A DNA stretch of 64,000 nucleotides from Paraburkholderia lycopersici (GTDB lineage: Bacteria > Pseudomonadota > Gammaproteobacteria > Burkholderiales > Burkholderiaceae): the NCBI RefSeq assembly GCF_900096975.1, contig NZ_FMYQ01000003.1, forward strand, positions 1-64,000, in the 5' to 3' direction. The position numbers were made by a program, and so were the translations under genes. The notes beneath the pieces are model-generated. The model ran no database searches and was not told the DNA's origin. It saw only the letters and a program-made list of their open reading frames with translations. Positions 35,171-45,403 of this stretch are shown one piece after another; within the stretch, counting starts at the first letter, position 1; the number at the start of each line of letters is the position of its first letter.

Positions 35171-36349
35171 TCAGACGACCTCGAAGAGGCCCGCGGCACC
35201 CTGCCCGCCGCCGATGCACATCGTCACCACGACGAACTTCGCGCCACGCCGCTTGCCTTCGATGAGCGCGTGCCCCGTGAGACGCGCGCCCGACACGCCG
35301 TACGGATGGCCGACCGCGATCGCGCCGCCGTTCACGTTGAGGCGATCGGCGGGAATGCCGAGCTTGTCGCGGCAATACAGCACCTGCACCGCGAACGCTT
35401 CGTTGAGTTCCCACAGGCCGATGTCCCCGACGTTCAGGCCCGCCTTCTTGAGCAGCTTCGGCACGGCGAACACCGGGCCGATGCCCATCTCGTCCGGCTC
35501 GCAGCCGGCCACGGCGAAGCCGCGGAAAATGCCGAGCGGCTGCAGACCTTCGCGCTCGGCGACCTTCGCGTTCATCACGACGCAGGCGCTCGCGCCGTCC
35601 GAGAACTGGCTCGCGTTGCCGGCCGTGACGACGCCGCCCGGCAACGCCGTGCGGATCTTCGAAACGCCTTCGAGCGTCGTGTCGGCGCGAATGCCTTCGT
35701 CGGCCGCGATCGTCACTTCCTTCGTGACGAGCTGGCCCGTGGCCTTGTCGGCAACGCCGGCGAGCACCGTCATCGGCACGATTTCGTCGTTGAAGAGACC
35801 CGCCGCCTGCGCGGCCGCCGCGCGCAACTGCGACTGCACGCCGTACTCGTCCTGACGCTCCTTCGAGATTTCATAGCGCTTCGCGACGTTTTCGGCGGTC
35901 TGCAGCATGCTCCAGTAAATTTCGGGCTTGTGCCGGTTGAGCCAGCCTTCGGCCATCATGTGGCGGTTCATCTCGTTCTGCACGCACGAGATCGATTCCA
36001 CGCCGCCCGCCACGAACACGTCGCCTTCGCCCGCGATCACGCGTTGCGCGGCAAGCGCAATCGTCTGGAGTCCGGATGAACAGAAACGGTTGACGGTCAT
36101 GCCCGCCGTGCTCACCGGCAGGCCGGCGCGCAGCGCGATCTGGCGCGCGATGTTCATGCCGGTGGCGCCTTCCGGGTTCGCGCAGCCCATGATCACGTCC
36201 TCGACGCGTGCGGGGTCGATCTTCGCGCGCTCGACGGCGGCTTGCGTCACATGCCCGCCGAGCGTGGCGCCGTGGGTCATGTTGAAGGCGCCCCGCCAGG
36301 ATTTGGCGAGGCCCGTGCGGGCGGTCGAAACGATAACGGCGTCAGTCAT
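35171..36349 (-). CDS. Acetyl-CoA acetyltransferase / thiolase
   Basis: A 392-residue thiolase. C90 in [11 protein letters not shown] is the acyl-accepting cysteine; [19 protein letters not shown] contains the catalytic His and CIGGGQG the second cysteine near the C-terminus. It would release acetyl-CoA at the end of beta-oxidation. GGAGAC precedes the ATG. Its own upstream promoter candidate overlaps a GAACGTTC palindrome also present before the FadB-like gene. Acyl-chain preference (3-ketoacyl versus acetoacetyl) cannot be read. Confidence 0.96.
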   Translation of the reverse strand: MTDAVIVSTARTGLAKSWRGAFNMTHGATLGGHVTQAAVERAKIDPARVEDVIMGCANPEGATGMNIARQIALRAGLPVSTAGMTVNRFCSSGLQTIALAAQRVIAGEGDVFVAGGVESISCVQNEMNRHMMAEGWLNRHKPEIYWSMLQTAENVAKRYEISKERQDEYGVQSQLRAAAAQAAGLFNDEIVPMTVLAGVADKATGQLVTKEVTIAADEGIRADTTLEGVSKIRTALPGGVVTAGNASQFSDGASACVVMNAKVAEREGLQPLGIFRGFAVAGCEPDEMGIGPVFAVPKLLKKAGLNVGDIGLWELNEAFAVQVLYCRDKLGIPADRLNVNGGAIAVGHPYGVSGARLTGHALIEGKRRGAKFVVVTMCIGGGQGAAGLFEVV

Positions 36350-36403
36350 GTATGTCTCCTGTCGGCCAGCGCTGGCGTTCTGGCGCTTGCGCATGGTTCC
36401 TTG

Positions 36404-36442
36404 CAGATATGGGTTCCAGAGGATGTCTTCAATTGAACGTTC
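36404..36442 (-). promoter_or_regulatory. Thiolase promoter candidate with GAACGTTC palindrome
   Basis: On the minus strand the perfect 8-bp palindrome GAACGTTC (36435-36442) lies 2 bp upstream of a possible -35 TTGAAG (36432-36427), with TATCTG 17 bp further as -10. The ATG is about 55 bp downstream of that. The same palindrome overlaps the promoter of the FadB-like gene, so this is a candidate site for a shared TetR-type repressor. Confidence 0.5.
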
Positions 36443-36458
36443 TAGCGGACGAAGTCAT

Positions 36459-37094
36459 TCACGCGGCGCCGCTCAGCACCTCGGCAGACTGCGCGCGCTT
36501 CACGCCGGCGGCGAGCAGTTGCTCCCACGCGGCGGCTAGCGAGCCGTTCAGGTCGATGGCGCGCGAAGCGTCCTCGATCAGCACGGTCTCGAAGCCGGCG
36601 GCGCGCGCGTCGAGCGCGGACCACGCAACGCAATAGTCGGTCGCGAGACCGCAGCAGTACACGCGCTTCACACCCACGTCGCGCAGGTAGCCCGCGAGCC
36701 CCGTTGGCGTCTTGCGGTCGGCTTCGAGGAACGCGGAGTAGCTGTCCACGTCGGCGCGATGGCCCTTGCGGATCACCGCGCGCGCATGCGGCACGTCGAG
36801 ATCGCGATGGAGAGCCGCCCCTTGCGTGGCCTGCACGCAATGCACGGGCCACAGCACCTGCTCGCCATAGGGCAATGCGATCGTCTCGAACGGCGCTCGC
36901 CCCGCGTGGTTCGCCGCAAACGAAACATGCCGCGCCGGGTGCCAGTCCTGCGTGAGCACCACGTCGCTGAAACCTCGCGCGAGCCGGTTCGCCACCGGCA
37001 CGACTTCGTCGCCGTGCGCGACGGCAAGCGCGCCGCCCGGCATGAAGTCGTATTGCAGGTCGATCAGCAGGAGCACGTCGTCTGCGCTTCTCAT
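36459..37094 (-). CDS. pncA: Nicotinamidase
   Basis: Hydrolyses nicotinamide to nicotinate in NAD salvage. LLLIDLQYDFMPGGALAV carries the catalytic Asp (about D12); DWHPARHVSFAANHAG gives the metal-binding His pair; VYCCGLATDYCVAWSALDA contains the cysteine nucleophile. 211 residues. It begins 22 bp after the FadB-like stop, on the same strand, so it is probably cotranscribed although not an obvious beta-oxidation gene. Confidence 0.96.
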   Translation of the reverse strand: MRSADDVLLLIDLQYDFMPGGALAVAHGDEVVPVANRLARGFSDVVLTQDWHPARHVSFAANHAGRAPFETIALPYGEQVLWPVHCVQATQGAALHRDLDVPHARAVIRKGHRADVDSYSAFLEADRKTPTGLAGYLRDVGVKRVYCCGLATDYCVAWSALDARAAGFETVLIEDASRAIDLNGSLAAAWEQLLAAGVKRAQSAEVLSGAA

Positions 37095-37116
37095 GATGTT
37101 CGTCCGAAAGAGAAAC

Positions 37117-39198
37117 CTAGTTGAACGTACCGCCCTTCGCGGCCAGATCGACGATTAACGGCGCGATTTCCCACGCGTCGCCGTTGGGCTGCTGCGCATA
37201 ACGGCGGATGGCGCGCTCCACGTTGTAGAGCCCGACCGTGTCGGCGTACAGCATCGGGCCGCCACGCCACAGCGGGAAGCCGTAGCCCGTGAGATAGACC
37301 ATGTCCACGTCCGACGCCTTCGAAGCGATGCCTTCTGCGAGGATCTTCGCGCCTTCGTTCACGAGCGAGAACACGAGACGCTCGACGATCTCCTCGTCGC
37401 CGATCGTGCGGCGCTCGACGCCCGCTTCCTTCGAGTACGCGACGATCATCTCGTCGACGAGCTTCGAAGGCAGCGCGTCGCGCTCGCCCGCCTTGTAGTC
37501 GTACCAGCCCGCACCCGTCTTTTGCCCGAAGCGGCCGGTCTCGCACAGACGGTCGGCGATCTTCGAGTACTTCATGTCGGGGTGTTCCTGATAGCGGCGC
37601 TTGCGGATCGCCCAGCCGATGTCGTTTCCGGCCAGGTCGCTCATGCGGAACGGCCCCATCGCGAAGCCGAACTTCTCGATCGCGCGATCCACCTGGGCGG
37701 GCAGCGCGCCTTCTTCGAGCATGTAGAGCGCCTGACGCACGTACTGCTCGATCATGCGGTTGCCGATGAAACCGTCGCACACGCCCGAGACCACCGCCGT
37801 CTTGCGAATCTTCTTCGCGACCTGCATGACGGTGGCGAGCACATCCCTGGCCGTTTCTTTGCCGCGCACGACTTCGAGCAGCTTCATCACGTTGGCAGGA
37901 CTAAAGAAGTGCAGGCCCACCACGTCATGCGGACGCTTCGTGAACGCCGCGATCTTGTCGACGTCGAGCGTCGAGGTGTTCGAGGCGAGAATCGCGCCAG
38001 GCTTCGCGACTTCGTCGAGGCGCTTGAAAACCTGCTCCTTCACGCCGAGCTCTTCGAACACCGCTTCGATGATCAGGTCCGCTTCCTTCAGATCGTCGTA
38101 GGCCAGCGTCGGGCGAATCAGCGCCATGCGCGCTTCGAGCTTTTCGACCGTGAGCTTGCCCTTCTTGACCTGGGCTTCGTAGTTCTTGCGGATCGTCGCG
38201 AGGCCGCGATCAAGCGCTTCCTGTTTCGTTTCGAGCAGCGTGACGGGCACGCCCGCGTTGAGGAAGTTCATCGTGATGCCGCCGCCCATCGTGCCCGCGC
38301 CGATCACGGCCACCTTCTGGATCTCGCGCGTGGGCATGCTCGACGGCACATCGGGGATCTTGCTCGCGGCGCGTTCGCCGAAGAACGCGTGACGCAGCGC
38401 GCGGCTTTCCGGCGTCTGCACGAGTTCGACGAAATACTCGCGCTCGCGCAGGAGCCCCTTGTCGAAGCCCTGCTTCACGCCTGCCGCGATGGCGTCGACA
38501 CACTTCACCGGCGCGGGATAGTTCTTCGACATCGCGGCCACCGTGTTGCGCGCGAACTGCAGGAAGCCTTCGGCGTTCGGATGCTCGATCTTGCGATTGC
38601 GCACGAGCGGATGCGGGCCTTGCCTGTCGGCTGCCCTGCGTGCGAAAGCAATGGCGTCTTCGAGCAGATCGCCTTGCGCGATGGCGTCGAAAAGGCCCGA
38701 ATTCGCGAGCTTTTCGCTCATCGCGGGCGAGCCCGTCACGATCATGTTGAGCGCGGCTTCGAGGCCGATCGCGCGCGGCAGGCGCTGCGTGCCGCCTGCG
38801 CCGGGCAGGATGCCGAGCTTCACTTCGGGCAGCGCGATCTGCGCGCCCGGCGCGGCAATGCGATAGTGCGCGCCTAGCGCGAGTTCGAGGCCACCGCCCA
38901 TCGCCACGCCATGAATCGCAGCCACGACGGGCTTCGCGCTCTTTTCGACTTCGTTGATGACGGTGTGGAGCGTGGGCTCCTGCATCGCCCTCGGCGTGTT
39001 GAATTCGGTGATGTCCGCGCCGCCCGAGAACGCCTTGCCCGCGCCCGTGATCACGATGGCCGAGACCGACGGATCGCTCGCGGCGCGCGCGATGCCCTCG
39101 ACGATACCGGCACGGGTCGAATGCCCGAGGCCGTTGACGGGCGGATTATTGAGCGTGATGACGGCGACGCCGTCGCGAGTCGTGTAGTCCACTGCCAT
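37117..39198 (-). CDS. Bifunctional enoyl-CoA hydratase / 3-hydroxyacyl-CoA dehydrogenase
   Basis: A 693-residue FadB/FadJ-like multifunctional enzyme performing hydration and NAD-dependent oxidation in beta-oxidation. The N-terminal crotonase domain (about 1-190) has [22 protein letters not shown] sequence and [19 protein letters not shown], each with a catalytic Glu (E105, E125). The 3-hydroxyacyl-CoA dehydrogenase domain starts with [16 protein letters not shown] at about 295-310, and its catalytic His is in [10 protein letters not shown] start at [10 protein letters not shown], where GGAGG precedes the ATG; a longer frame begins at an upstream TTG-like region. A strong promoter is just upstream. 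Confidence 0.96.
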   Translation of the reverse strand: MAVDYTTRDGVAVITLNNPPVNGLGHSTRAGIVEGIARAASDPSVSAIVITGAGKAFSGGADITEFNTPRAMQEPTLHTVINEVEKSAKPVVAAIHGVAMGGGLELALGAHYRIAAPGAQIALPEVKLGILPGAGGTQRLPRAIGLEAALNMIVTGSPAMSEKLANSGLFDAIAQGDLLEDAIAFARRAADRQGPHPLVRNRKIEHPNAEGFLQFARNTVAAMSKNYPAPVKCVDAIAAGVKQGFDKGLLREREYFVELVQTPESRALRHAFFGERAASKIPDVPSSMPTREIQKVAVIGAGTMGGGITMNFLNAGVPVTLLETKQEALDRGLATIRKNYEAQVKKGKLTVEKLEARMALIRPTLAYDDLKEADLIIEAVFEELGVKEQVFKRLDEVAKPGAILASNTSTLDVDKIAAFTKRPHDVVGLHFFSPANVMKLLEVVRGKETARDVLATVMQVAKKIRKTAVVSGVCDGFIGNRMIEQYVRQALYMLEEGALPAQVDRAIEKFGFAMGPFRMSDLAGNDIGWAIRKRRYQEHPDMKYSKIADRLCETGRFGQKTGAGWYDYKAGERDALPSKLVDEMIVAYSKEAGVERRTIGDEEIVERLVFSLVNEGAKILAEGIASKASDVDMVYLTGYGFPLWRGGPMLYADTVGLYNVERAIRRYAQQPNGDAWEIAPLIVDLAAKGGTFN

Positions 39199-39271
39199 TT
39201 GCCTGCCTCCATGCATGCGGGTCGCGAGGTGCGTGGTCGGCTTCATTGTCCGACATTCCCGGTCAGCAGGC

Positions 39272-39300
39272 AGAATACCGAAAAAAGAACGTTCGTTCAA
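39272..39300 (-). promoter_or_regulatory. FadB-like gene promoter with overlapping GAACGTTC operator
   Basis: The minus strand has TTGAAC (-35), 17 bp, TATTCT (-10), a near-consensus sigma-70 promoter about 74 bp before the ATG. The spacer start reads GAACGTTC directly after TTGAAC, so the operator-like palindrome covers the -35 boundary. This layout is expected for a repressor that blocks RNA polymerase. TetR-family regulators such as FadP, PsrA or PaaR act this way in proteobacteria, but which one applies is inference. Confidence 0.62.
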
Positions 39301-39375
39301 TTTTTTGCGGCATTGCGGGCGCCAGGGTTTGTACCGAGCGCGCGCAACCGATCGGTATCCGGCAAAAAACAGACG

Positions 39376-39400
39376 AAAAAAACGCAGCCTCGAGGCTGCG
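39376..39400 (-). terminator. Intrinsic terminator after the acyl-CoA ligase gene
   Basis: CGCAGCCTCGAGGCTGCG is a perfect palindromic stem, followed on the minus strand by seven T residues. It ends the ligase transcript before the FadB-like promoter, so the two genes are separate units. Confidence 0.9.
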
Positions 39401-39432
39401 CCGGAGAACCTTCGGCGGCCGGCTGAAACGGC

Positions 39433-41163
39433 TCAGTCGCGCATGGAAAGCGGCTTTTCGCCGGGAGAGGCTACGTTGCCTGCGCCAGCCGCGTCTTGTG
39501 CCGGATCGAACGGGCACGCTGCCTCCGCAAGCGCAGTCGGCAGCACGTACGAGCGGAACCGCTCTCGCAGCTTGAGTTTTTGCAGCTTGCCCGTTGCCGT
39601 ATGCGGCAACTCGTCGACGAAAACGGCGTCATCGGGTAGCCACCACTTCGCCACCTTGCCTTCGAAGAAAGTCAGCAGTTCGTCGCGCGTGACCGCGGCG
39701 CCGGGCTTCTTCACCGCGACGATGAGCGGCCGCTCGGTCCAGCGCGGATGCGCGCAGGCAATGCATGCGGCCTCGGCGATGGCCGGGTGCGCCACCGCGA
39801 TGTTCTCGAGATCGATCGAACTGATCCACTCGCCGCCCGACTTGATCACGTCCTTGCTGCGGTCGGTGATGTGAAGGAAGCCGTCGGGGTCGATCGTGGC
39901 GACGTCGCCGGTGGGAAACCAGCCGTCCACGAGGGGGGAGCCGCTTTCTTGTCGATAGTAGCGGTCGATCACCCACGGACCGCGCACGTGCAGGTCGCCA
40001 GAGGTCGCGCCGTCCCACGGTAGCTCGCCGCCGTCGTCGCCCACGATCTTCATGTCCACGCCGAAAATCACGCGCCCCTGCTTTTCGAGCAGCGCCTGCC
40101 GGGCCTCGCGCGGCCGCTGCGACTGCTCCCAGTTGAGCCGCGAAAGCGTGCCGAGCGGCGACATCTCCGTCATGCCCCAGGCGTGGACCACCTGCACGGC
40201 GTAATCGTCCTCGAAGCTGCGCAGCATCGCGGGCGGGCACGCCGAGCCGCCGATCACCGTGCGCTTGAGCGTGGAGAAATGCACGCCCGCGCCGCGCATA
40301 TACGCAAGCAGGCCGAGCCAGACCGTCGGCACGCCGGCCGAAGCCGTCACGCCTTCGGCCTCCATGAGTTCGTAGAGCGACTTGCCGTCCAGATCCTTGC
40401 CCGGCAGCACGAGCTTCGCGCCCGTGAGCGGCGCCGCGTGCGGAATGCCCCATGCGTTCACATGGAACATCGGCACGACGGGCAGAACCGCATCGCGTGC
40501 GGAAAGCCCCATCGCGTCGGGCAGCGAAGCGCCATAGGCGTGCAGCACGGAAGACCGGTGCGTGTAGAGCGCGCCCTTAGGGTTGCCCGTCGTGCCGGAC
40601 GTGTAGCAGAGGTTCGACGCGCTGCGCTCGTCGAGCGCGGGCCAGGCGTAGTTGCCGTCCTGCGCGGCGAGCAGCGTCTCGTAGCACAGCACTTCGGTGC
40701 GCATTGGCGGGCGGTGCGATTCGTCGCACAGCGCGATCCAGCCGCGCACGTTCGGACACTGCGGCGCGAGCGCGTCGACGAGCGCCGCGAACGTGACGTC
40801 GAACAGCACGTAGCGATCGTCGGCGTGATTGACGATCCAGGCGATCTGCTCGGGAAAAAGCCGCGGGTTGACGGTGTGGCAGACGGCGCCAAAGCCGGTC
40901 ACGCCGAAATAGGCTTCGAGGTGCCGGTAGCCGTTCCACGCCAGCGTGCCGACGCGCTCGCCCGGTGCGACGTTCAGCGCCATGAGCGCCTGCGCGAGCT
41001 GCTTCGCGCGCACTTCGCACTCGCGGTACGTATAGCGATGGATATCGCCCTCGATACGGCGCGAGACGATCTGCGCGCTGCCATGATGGCGCGCCGCATG
41101 CTCAATCAACGACGAAACCGTGAGTGGCACATCCATCATTTGACCCAGCAGCGGCGCACTCAT
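39433..41163 (-). CDS. Acyl-CoA ligase (AMP-binding, long-chain/methylthiopropionate type)
   Basis: Activates a carboxylic acid to its CoA thioester using ATP. 576 residues: [20 protein letters not shown] is the P-loop A3 motif, [14 protein letters not shown] the adenylate motif, [15 protein letters not shown]7 and [17 protein letters not shown]8, while [15 protein letters not shown] is the C-terminal catalytic Lys. [19 protein letters not shown] is typical of the branch that includes long-chain and 3-methylthiopropionyl-CoA ligases. Substrate unproven. Divergent from selO. Confidence 0.95.
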   Translation of the reverse strand: MSAPLLGQMMDVPLTVSSLIEHAARHHGSAQIVSRRIEGDIHRYTYRECEVRAKQLAQALMALNVAPGERVGTLAWNGYRHLEAYFGVTGFGAVCHTVNPRLFPEQIAWIVNHADDRYVLFDVTFAALVDALAPQCPNVRGWIALCDESHRPPMRTEVLCYETLLAAQDGNYAWPALDERSASNLCYTSGTTGNPKGALYTHRSSVLHAYGASLPDAMGLSARDAVLPVVPMFHVNAWGIPHAAPLTGAKLVLPGKDLDGKSLYELMEAEGVTASAGVPTVWLGLLAYMRGAGVHFSTLKRTVIGGSACPPAMLRSFEDDYAVQVVHAWGMTEMSPLGTLSRLNWEQSQRPREARQALLEKQGRVIFGVDMKIVGDDGGELPWDGATSGDLHVRGPWVIDRYYRQESGSPLVDGWFPTGDVATIDPDGFLHITDRSKDVIKSGGEWISSIDLENIAVAHPAIAEAACIACAHPRWTERPLIVAVKKPGAAVTRDELLTFFEGKVAKWWLPDDAVFVDELPHTATGKLQKLKLRERFRSYVLPTALAEAACPFDPAQDAAGAGNVASPGEKPLSMRD

Positions 41164-41294
41164 CGGTAGCGGTCTCCTCGCGTTGATCGGCGTTGTCTGT
41201 CTTTGTCTGACTGGCGGGCCGGCGGGCTTCGTGGCTGCTCCAGCACGCCGGCGGGTGCGGAATTACAATATCGACTATTCAACAGGCCCTCAAT

Positions 41295-42890
41295 ATGTCG
41301 TTTTCACCAGGCACTACCGAATCCCACGGCGGCTCGACCGCTTCGTATCCCGCCGCCGGTCCGCTTGCCGAGTTCGAACGCGCACTGACAGTGCCGCGCG
41401 AGAACGCTTTCGCCTCGCTCGGCGCGCACTTCTATACCCGGCTGCCCGGTGCGCCGCTGCCCGCGCCCTATGTCGTCGGTTTTTCGCAGGCCACGGCCGC
41501 GCAACTCGGCCTCGATCCGTCCGCCGTCGCCGACCCCGCGTTCGCGGCGCTCTTTTGCGGCAATTTCACCCGCGAGCGCTCGCCTTCGACGATGTCGTAC
41601 GCCTCGGTCTACTCGGGTCACCAGTTCGGCGTATGGGCGGGCCAGCTCGGCGACGGCCGCGCACTCATGCTCGGCGAAGTCGAGCACGATGGCGAACGCA
41701 ACGAGGTACAGCTCAAGGGCGCGGGCCGCACGCCCTATTCGCGCATGGGCGACGGCCGCGCGGTGCTGCGTTCGTCGATCCGCGAGTTCCTTTGTTCGGA
41801 AGCGATGCATCATCTCGGCATTCCGACCACGCGCGCGCTCGCGGTGACCGGCTCCGACCAGCCCGTGCGCCGCGAAGAAGTGGAGACGGCCGCCGTCGTC
41901 ACGCGCGTTTCGCCGAGCTTCGTGCGCTTTGGTCACTTCGAGCATTTCTATTCGCACGACGACGTGGACGCGCTGCGCGCACTCGCCGATCACGTGATCG
42001 CGCGCTTCCATCCGCAACTGCGCGAAGCCGACGACCCGTATCTCGCGCTACTCGACGAAGCGGTGCGCAGCACGGCCGCGCTGATGGTGGAGTGGCAGGC
42101 TGTCGGCTTCTGTCACGGCGTGATGAACACCGACAACATGTCGATCCTCGGCCTCACGATCGACTACGGTCCGTTCGGCTTCATGGATGGCTTCGACGCC
42201 GACCACATCTGCAATCACTCCGATTCGCAGGGCCGCTATGCGTACCGCATGCAGCCGCAGATCGCCTACTGGAATCTCTTCTGCCTCGCTCAAGCGCTCG
42301 TGCCGCTGTTCGGCGCGCACTACGACATCGCCGACGAAAAGAAGCGCGGCGAGCGCGTGGTGGCCGACGCACAAGCCGTGCTCGAACGCTTCAAGGGGCA
42401 TTTCGCGCCCGCGCTCGAAGCGCGCATGCGCGCGAAGCTCGGTCTCGAGCAGGTGCGCGAAGGCGACGATGCGCTCGCGAACCGGCTGTTCGAAATCATG
42501 CACGCCAACCGCGCCGACTTCACGCTCACGTATCGCAATCTCGCGCGCGTTTCGAAACATGACGCGAGCGGCGACGCGCCGGCGCGCGACCTGTTCCTCG
42601 ACCGCGCCGCCTTCGATGCCTGGGCCGCCGACTATCGCGCGCGCCTTGCGCAGGAAACACGCGACGACGCCGCGCGCGCCGCGGCGATGAACCGCGTGAA
42701 TCCGAAGTACGTGTTGCGCAACCATCTCGCGCAAACGGCAATCGAGCGCGCCGCGCAAAAGGACTTCAGCGAGGTAGAACGTCTCGCGAAGGTGCTTGAG
42801 CGCCCGTTCGACGAGCAGCCCGACAAGGCGGCTTACGCGGCGCTGCCGCCCGACTGGGCGAGTTCGCTCGAAGTCAGTTGCTCTTCGTGA
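41295..42890 (+). CDS. selO: Protein adenylyltransferase SelO (YdiU)
   Basis: A 531-residue pseudokinase-fold enzyme that transfers AMP to protein hydroxyls and is linked to oxidative-stress response. [20 protein letters not shown] near 105-124 is the glycine-rich loop, [20 protein letters not shown] with a conserved Lys-Gly before it, and [20 protein letters not shown] with [11 protein letters not shown] are the catalytic segments. It is followed 48 bp later by msrB, also a redox-repair gene. A TACAAT about 26 bp upstream may be the -10. Confidence 0.96.
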   Translation: MSFSPGTTESHGGSTASYPAAGPLAEFERALTVPRENAFASLGAHFYTRLPGAPLPAPYVVGFSQATAAQLGLDPSAVADPAFAALFCGNFTRERSPSTMSYASVYSGHQFGVWAGQLGDGRALMLGEVEHDGERNEVQLKGAGRTPYSRMGDGRAVLRSSIREFLCSEAMHHLGIPTTRALAVTGSDQPVRREEVETAAVVTRVSPSFVRFGHFEHFYSHDDVDALRALADHVIARFHPQLREADDPYLALLDEAVRSTAALMVEWQAVGFCHGVMNTDNMSILGLTIDYGPFGFMDGFDADHICNHSDSQGRYAYRMQPQIAYWNLFCLAQALVPLFGAHYDIADEKKRGERVVADAQAVLERFKGHFAPALEARMRAKLGLEQVREGDDALANRLFEIMHANRADFTLTYRNLARVSKHDASGDAPARDLFLDRAAFDAWAADYRARLAQETRDDAARAAAMNRVNPKYVLRNHLAQTAIERAAQKDFSEVERLAKVLERPFDEQPDKAAYAALPPDWASSLEVSCSS

Positions 42891-42938
42891 GCGCGCCCCG
42901 ATCTACTCCGTCTTGTTCCCACCCGACAGGAATCCGAT

Positions 42939-43358
42939 ATGAGCCAGGACGACCACAACTCCACCGCCTACCCCGGCCACAAGTCTGACGAGCAATGGCG
43001 TGAGCAGCTCGACCCGACGCAGTATCAGGTCACGCGCCACGCGGCCACGGAGCGTGCCTTCACGGGCAAGTACTGGGATCACTTCGACCGCGGCGTGTAC
43101 GACTGCGTCTGCTGCGGCGCGCCGCTCTTCGAATCCGGCACGAAATTCGACGCCGGGTGCGGCTGGCCGAGCTATTTCCGCCCCATCAACGGCGAGGTGA
43201 TCGAAGAGAGAACCGACCGCTCGCATGGCATGCTGCGCATCGAGGTGCGCTGCAAGAACTGCGGCGCGCATCTCGGCCATGTATTCGAGGACGGTCCGGC
43301 CCCGACGGGTCTTCGGTATTGCATCAATTCGGCTGCGCTACAATTCGAGCCCAAGTGA
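42939..43358 (+). CDS. msrB: Peptide-methionine (R)-S-oxide reductase
   Basis: Reduces methionine-R-sulfoxide in proteins. 139 residues. Two CxxC zinc sites are visible ([11 protein letters not shown] and [11 protein letters not shown]), GCGWPSYF carries substrate residues, and [11 protein letters not shown] near the C-terminus has the catalytic cysteine. It is a normal zinc-type MsrB. It follows selO and precedes a large inverted repeat. Confidence 0.97.
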   Translation: MSQDDHNSTAYPGHKSDEQWREQLDPTQYQVTRHAATERAFTGKYWDHFDRGVYDCVCCGAPLFESGTKFDAGCGWPSYFRPINGEVIEERTDRSHGMLRIEVRCKNCGAHLGHVFEDGPAPTGLRYCINSAALQFEPK

Positions 43359-43366
43359 TCGCTGGC

Positions 43367-43407
43367 AAGGCCGCCCCGCGCCTCCGCGCGGGGCGCAATG
43401 CGGCCTT
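43367..43407. repeat. Nested inverted repeat after msrB
   Basis: An outer pair AAGGCCGC / GCGGCCTT encloses an inner pair GCCCCGCGC / GCGCGGGGC with a 4-nt loop; the two stems overlap by two bases and can stack with a small bulge. No T-run follows. It begins 8 bp after the msrB stop and may slow or attenuate transcription into yciB-bolA, or stabilise the 3' end. Confidence 0.65.
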
Positions 43408-43460
43408 GAAAGCGTCGTGCCCTCTTTTTGCGGCTCATTTCGTAAACTTTCAGGCCGATA

Positions 43461-43994
43461 ATGAAATTCCTGTTTGACCTGTTCCCGATCATCCTCTTTT
43501 TCGCCGCCTTCAAGCTTTGGGGCATCTTCACGGCGACGGCCGTGGCCATCGGCGCGACGCTCGTGCAGATCGCATGGGTGGCGTTCCGCCATCGCAAGGT
43601 CGATCCCATGCTGTGGCTTTCGCTCGGCATCGTCGTGGTGTTCGGCGGCGCCACGCTGATGCTGCACGACGAAACCTTCATCAAGTGGAAGCCCACCGTG
43701 CTCTACTGGGCGTTCTCGGTCGTGCTGTGCGTGTCGCAGGTCGTCTTCGGCAAGAACCTCATCGAAGCGATGATGGGCAAGCAGATCACGCTCCCGCCGC
43801 GCATCTGGACGCAACTGAACTTCGTCTGGTCGATCTTCTTCGCGCTGCTCGGCATCCTTAATCTCTTCGTCGCGTATCACTTCTCGACCGACGCATGGGT
43901 GGACTTCAAGCTGTTCGGCGCGACCGGCATTCTCATCGTGTTCATCGTCGGGCAGAGCCTGTGGCTTTCGCGTTACATGAAGGAGGAAGAATGA
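43461..43994 (+). CDS. yciB: YciB-family inner-membrane protein (septation-associated)
   Basis: A 177-residue protein with five hydrophobic helices; [20 protein letters not shown] is the characteristic start and [20 protein letters not shown] a typical later helix. The family (YciB/IspA) is needed for normal cell envelope and division in Gram-negative bacteria. Its TGA overlaps the bolA ATG (ATGA), so the two are translated together, as in many beta-proteobacteria. Confidence 0.94.
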   Translation: MKFLFDLFPIILFFAAFKLWGIFTATAVAIGATLVQIAWVAFRHRKVDPMLWLSLGIVVVFGGATLMLHDETFIKWKPTVLYWAFSVVLCVSQVVFGKNLIEAMMGKQITLPPRIWTQLNFVWSIFFALLGILNLFVAYHFSTDAWVDFKLFGATGILIVFIVGQSLWLSRYMKEEE

Positions 43995-44299
43995 GCGACG
44001 TCTTTCTGCACGCAAGCCCGGCCGAGCGCATGGCGCTGATCGAAACGCGTCTTGCCGCAGCGCTCGCACCCGTTTCCCTCGACGTGCGCGACGACAGCGC
44101 GCAGCACGCGGGACACGCCGGGGCCGCTGCCGGCGGTCATTATCACGTCACGATCGTTGCGGCCGCATTCAAGGGGAAAGCCCGCGTGGCAAGGCATCGC
44201 ATGGTGTATGATGCGCTGGCCGAGGCCATGCAGCGCGGCATCCACGCTCTCGCGATCACGGCGCTCACGCCCGAAGAAGCCGCGGCGCCGCCCCGGTAA
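43991..44299 (+). CDS. BolA-family protein
   Basis: A 102-residue BolA/YrbA-type protein: [40 protein letters not shown] and [20 protein letters not shown] show the KH-like fold with the conserved histidine that can ligate Fe-S clusters with monothiol glutaredoxins. AGGAGGAAG precedes the ATG, which overlaps the yciB stop. A role in envelope or Fe-S regulation is family-level inference. Confidence 0.92.
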   Translation: MSDVFLHASPAERMALIETRLAAALAPVSLDVRDDSAQHAGHAGAAAGGHYHVTIVAAAFKGKARVARHRMVYDALAEAMQRGIHALAITALTPEEAAAPPR

Positions 44300-44374
44300 C
44301 CCACGTTTTAATTCGACCTGTTCGGCCCATTTGATTTAGTTCGCCATTTTGGTTCGCCCTGTTAGGACTTTCCG

Positions 44375-45154
44375 ATGACCCTGAAGAAAACCCGTCTCTG
44401 GGTGTTGCTGGCTGCGTGCGCGGCGGCTCCCGCCTTTGCGCAGAACATCGCCGTCGTGAACGGCACGCCGATTCCCAAAGCGCGCGCCGATGCGCTCGTC
44501 GAGCAGCTCGTGCATCAAGGCCAGCAGGATTCGCCGCAACTGCAGATGGCCGTGCGCGAAGAACTCGTGAACCGCGAAATCCTCATGCAGGAAGCCATTC
44601 GCGAAGGGATCCCGAACAAGCCGGACGTGAAGGCGCAAATCGCCGTGGCGCAGCAGACCGTCGTGCTGCGCGCGCTGATCGAAAACTTCGTGAAAAACAA
44701 CCTGCCCAGCGACGCCGAAGTCAAGGCGCGCTACGAACAGCTCACCAAGGACGCGGGCGGCAGCGAATATCACTTGCACCACATCCTCGTGGACAACGAG
44801 CAGCAGGCCAAGGACCTGATCGCCAGGATCAAGGCCGGCGCAAGCTTCGAGGACCTTGCCAAGCAATTCTCGAAGGACCCGGGCTCGGCGAAGAACGGCG
44901 GCGACCTCGACTGGTCGGATCCGAAGGCTTACGTGCCGGAATTCGCGGCCGCGGCCACGCACCTGCAGAAAGGCCAGATGACCGATACGCCGGTGCACAC
45001 GCAGTTCGGCTGGCACATCATCCGCGTGGACGACATCCGCCCGGTCACGCCGCCGCCGCTCGAACAGGTGCGCCCGCAGATCGTCCAGCAGATCCAGCAG
45101 GAAAAGCTGCAGGCGTTCGAAGAGAATCTGCGCAAGCAGGCGAAGATTCAATAA
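44375..45154 (+). CDS. Periplasmic parvulin peptidyl-prolyl isomerase
   Basis: A 259-residue exported foldase with a signal peptide ending APAFAQN (about residue 21), a SurA-like N-terminal helical region (NREILMQEAIREGIPNKPDV) and one PpiC domain at about 130-225 (YHLHHILVDNEQQAKDLIAR, KQFSKDPGSAKNGGDLDWSD, FGWHIIRVDDIRP). Such proteins help outer-membrane protein folding. A strong bidirectional terminator block lies downstream. Confidence 0.92.
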   Translation: MTLKKTRLWVLLAACAAAPAFAQNIAVVNGTPIPKARADALVEQLVHQGQQDSPQLQMAVREELVNREILMQEAIREGIPNKPDVKAQIAVAQQTVVLRALIENFVKNNLPSDAEVKARYEQLTKDAGGSEYHLHHILVDNEQQAKDLIARIKAGASFEDLAKQFSKDPGSAKNGGDLDWSDPKAYVPEFAAAATHLQKGQMTDTPVHTQFGWHIIRVDDIRPVTPPPLEQVRPQIVQQIQQEKLQAFEENLRKQAKIQ

Positions 45155-45194
45155 GCCATTACGCCCTTCTCATCGCAGGTGCTGCTGCGATGGC

Positions 45195-45231
45195 AAACCC
45201 CGCGACCTTCTTCGAAGCCGCGGGGTTTTTT
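45195..45231 (+). terminator. Intrinsic terminator after the parvulin gene
   Basis: AAACCCCGCG and CGCGGGGTTT form 10-bp arms with a 14-nt loop that contains a smaller TTCGAA palindrome; six T residues follow. It is placed about 40 bp after the stop. Confidence 0.9.
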
Positions 45232-45318
45232 CATGCGGCAAAGCAAGCGCTACTGGGCAAGGCCGCCAGGCAGCGTGCCCGCACCGCTGCACTCGGCCCG
45301 GAGCGACGCCCAAGACGC

Positions 45319-45362
45319 AAAAACCCCGCCTGCGCCGGAAATTCCGGCGCAGGCGGGGTTTT
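45319..45362. terminator. Long bidirectional terminator between parvulin and purL genes
   Basis: The arms AAAACCCCGCCTGCGCCGGAA and TTCCGGCGCAGGCGGGGTTTT pair perfectly (about 21 bp) around a single A. A-run and T-run at the two ends provide U-tracts in either direction, so it can stop both the forward parvulin transcript and the reverse purL transcript. Confidence 0.9.
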
Positions 45363-45403
45363 GCGCCAGAGCTAGCTGCCCCGGCGCAGCACATCGACGC
45401 CGC

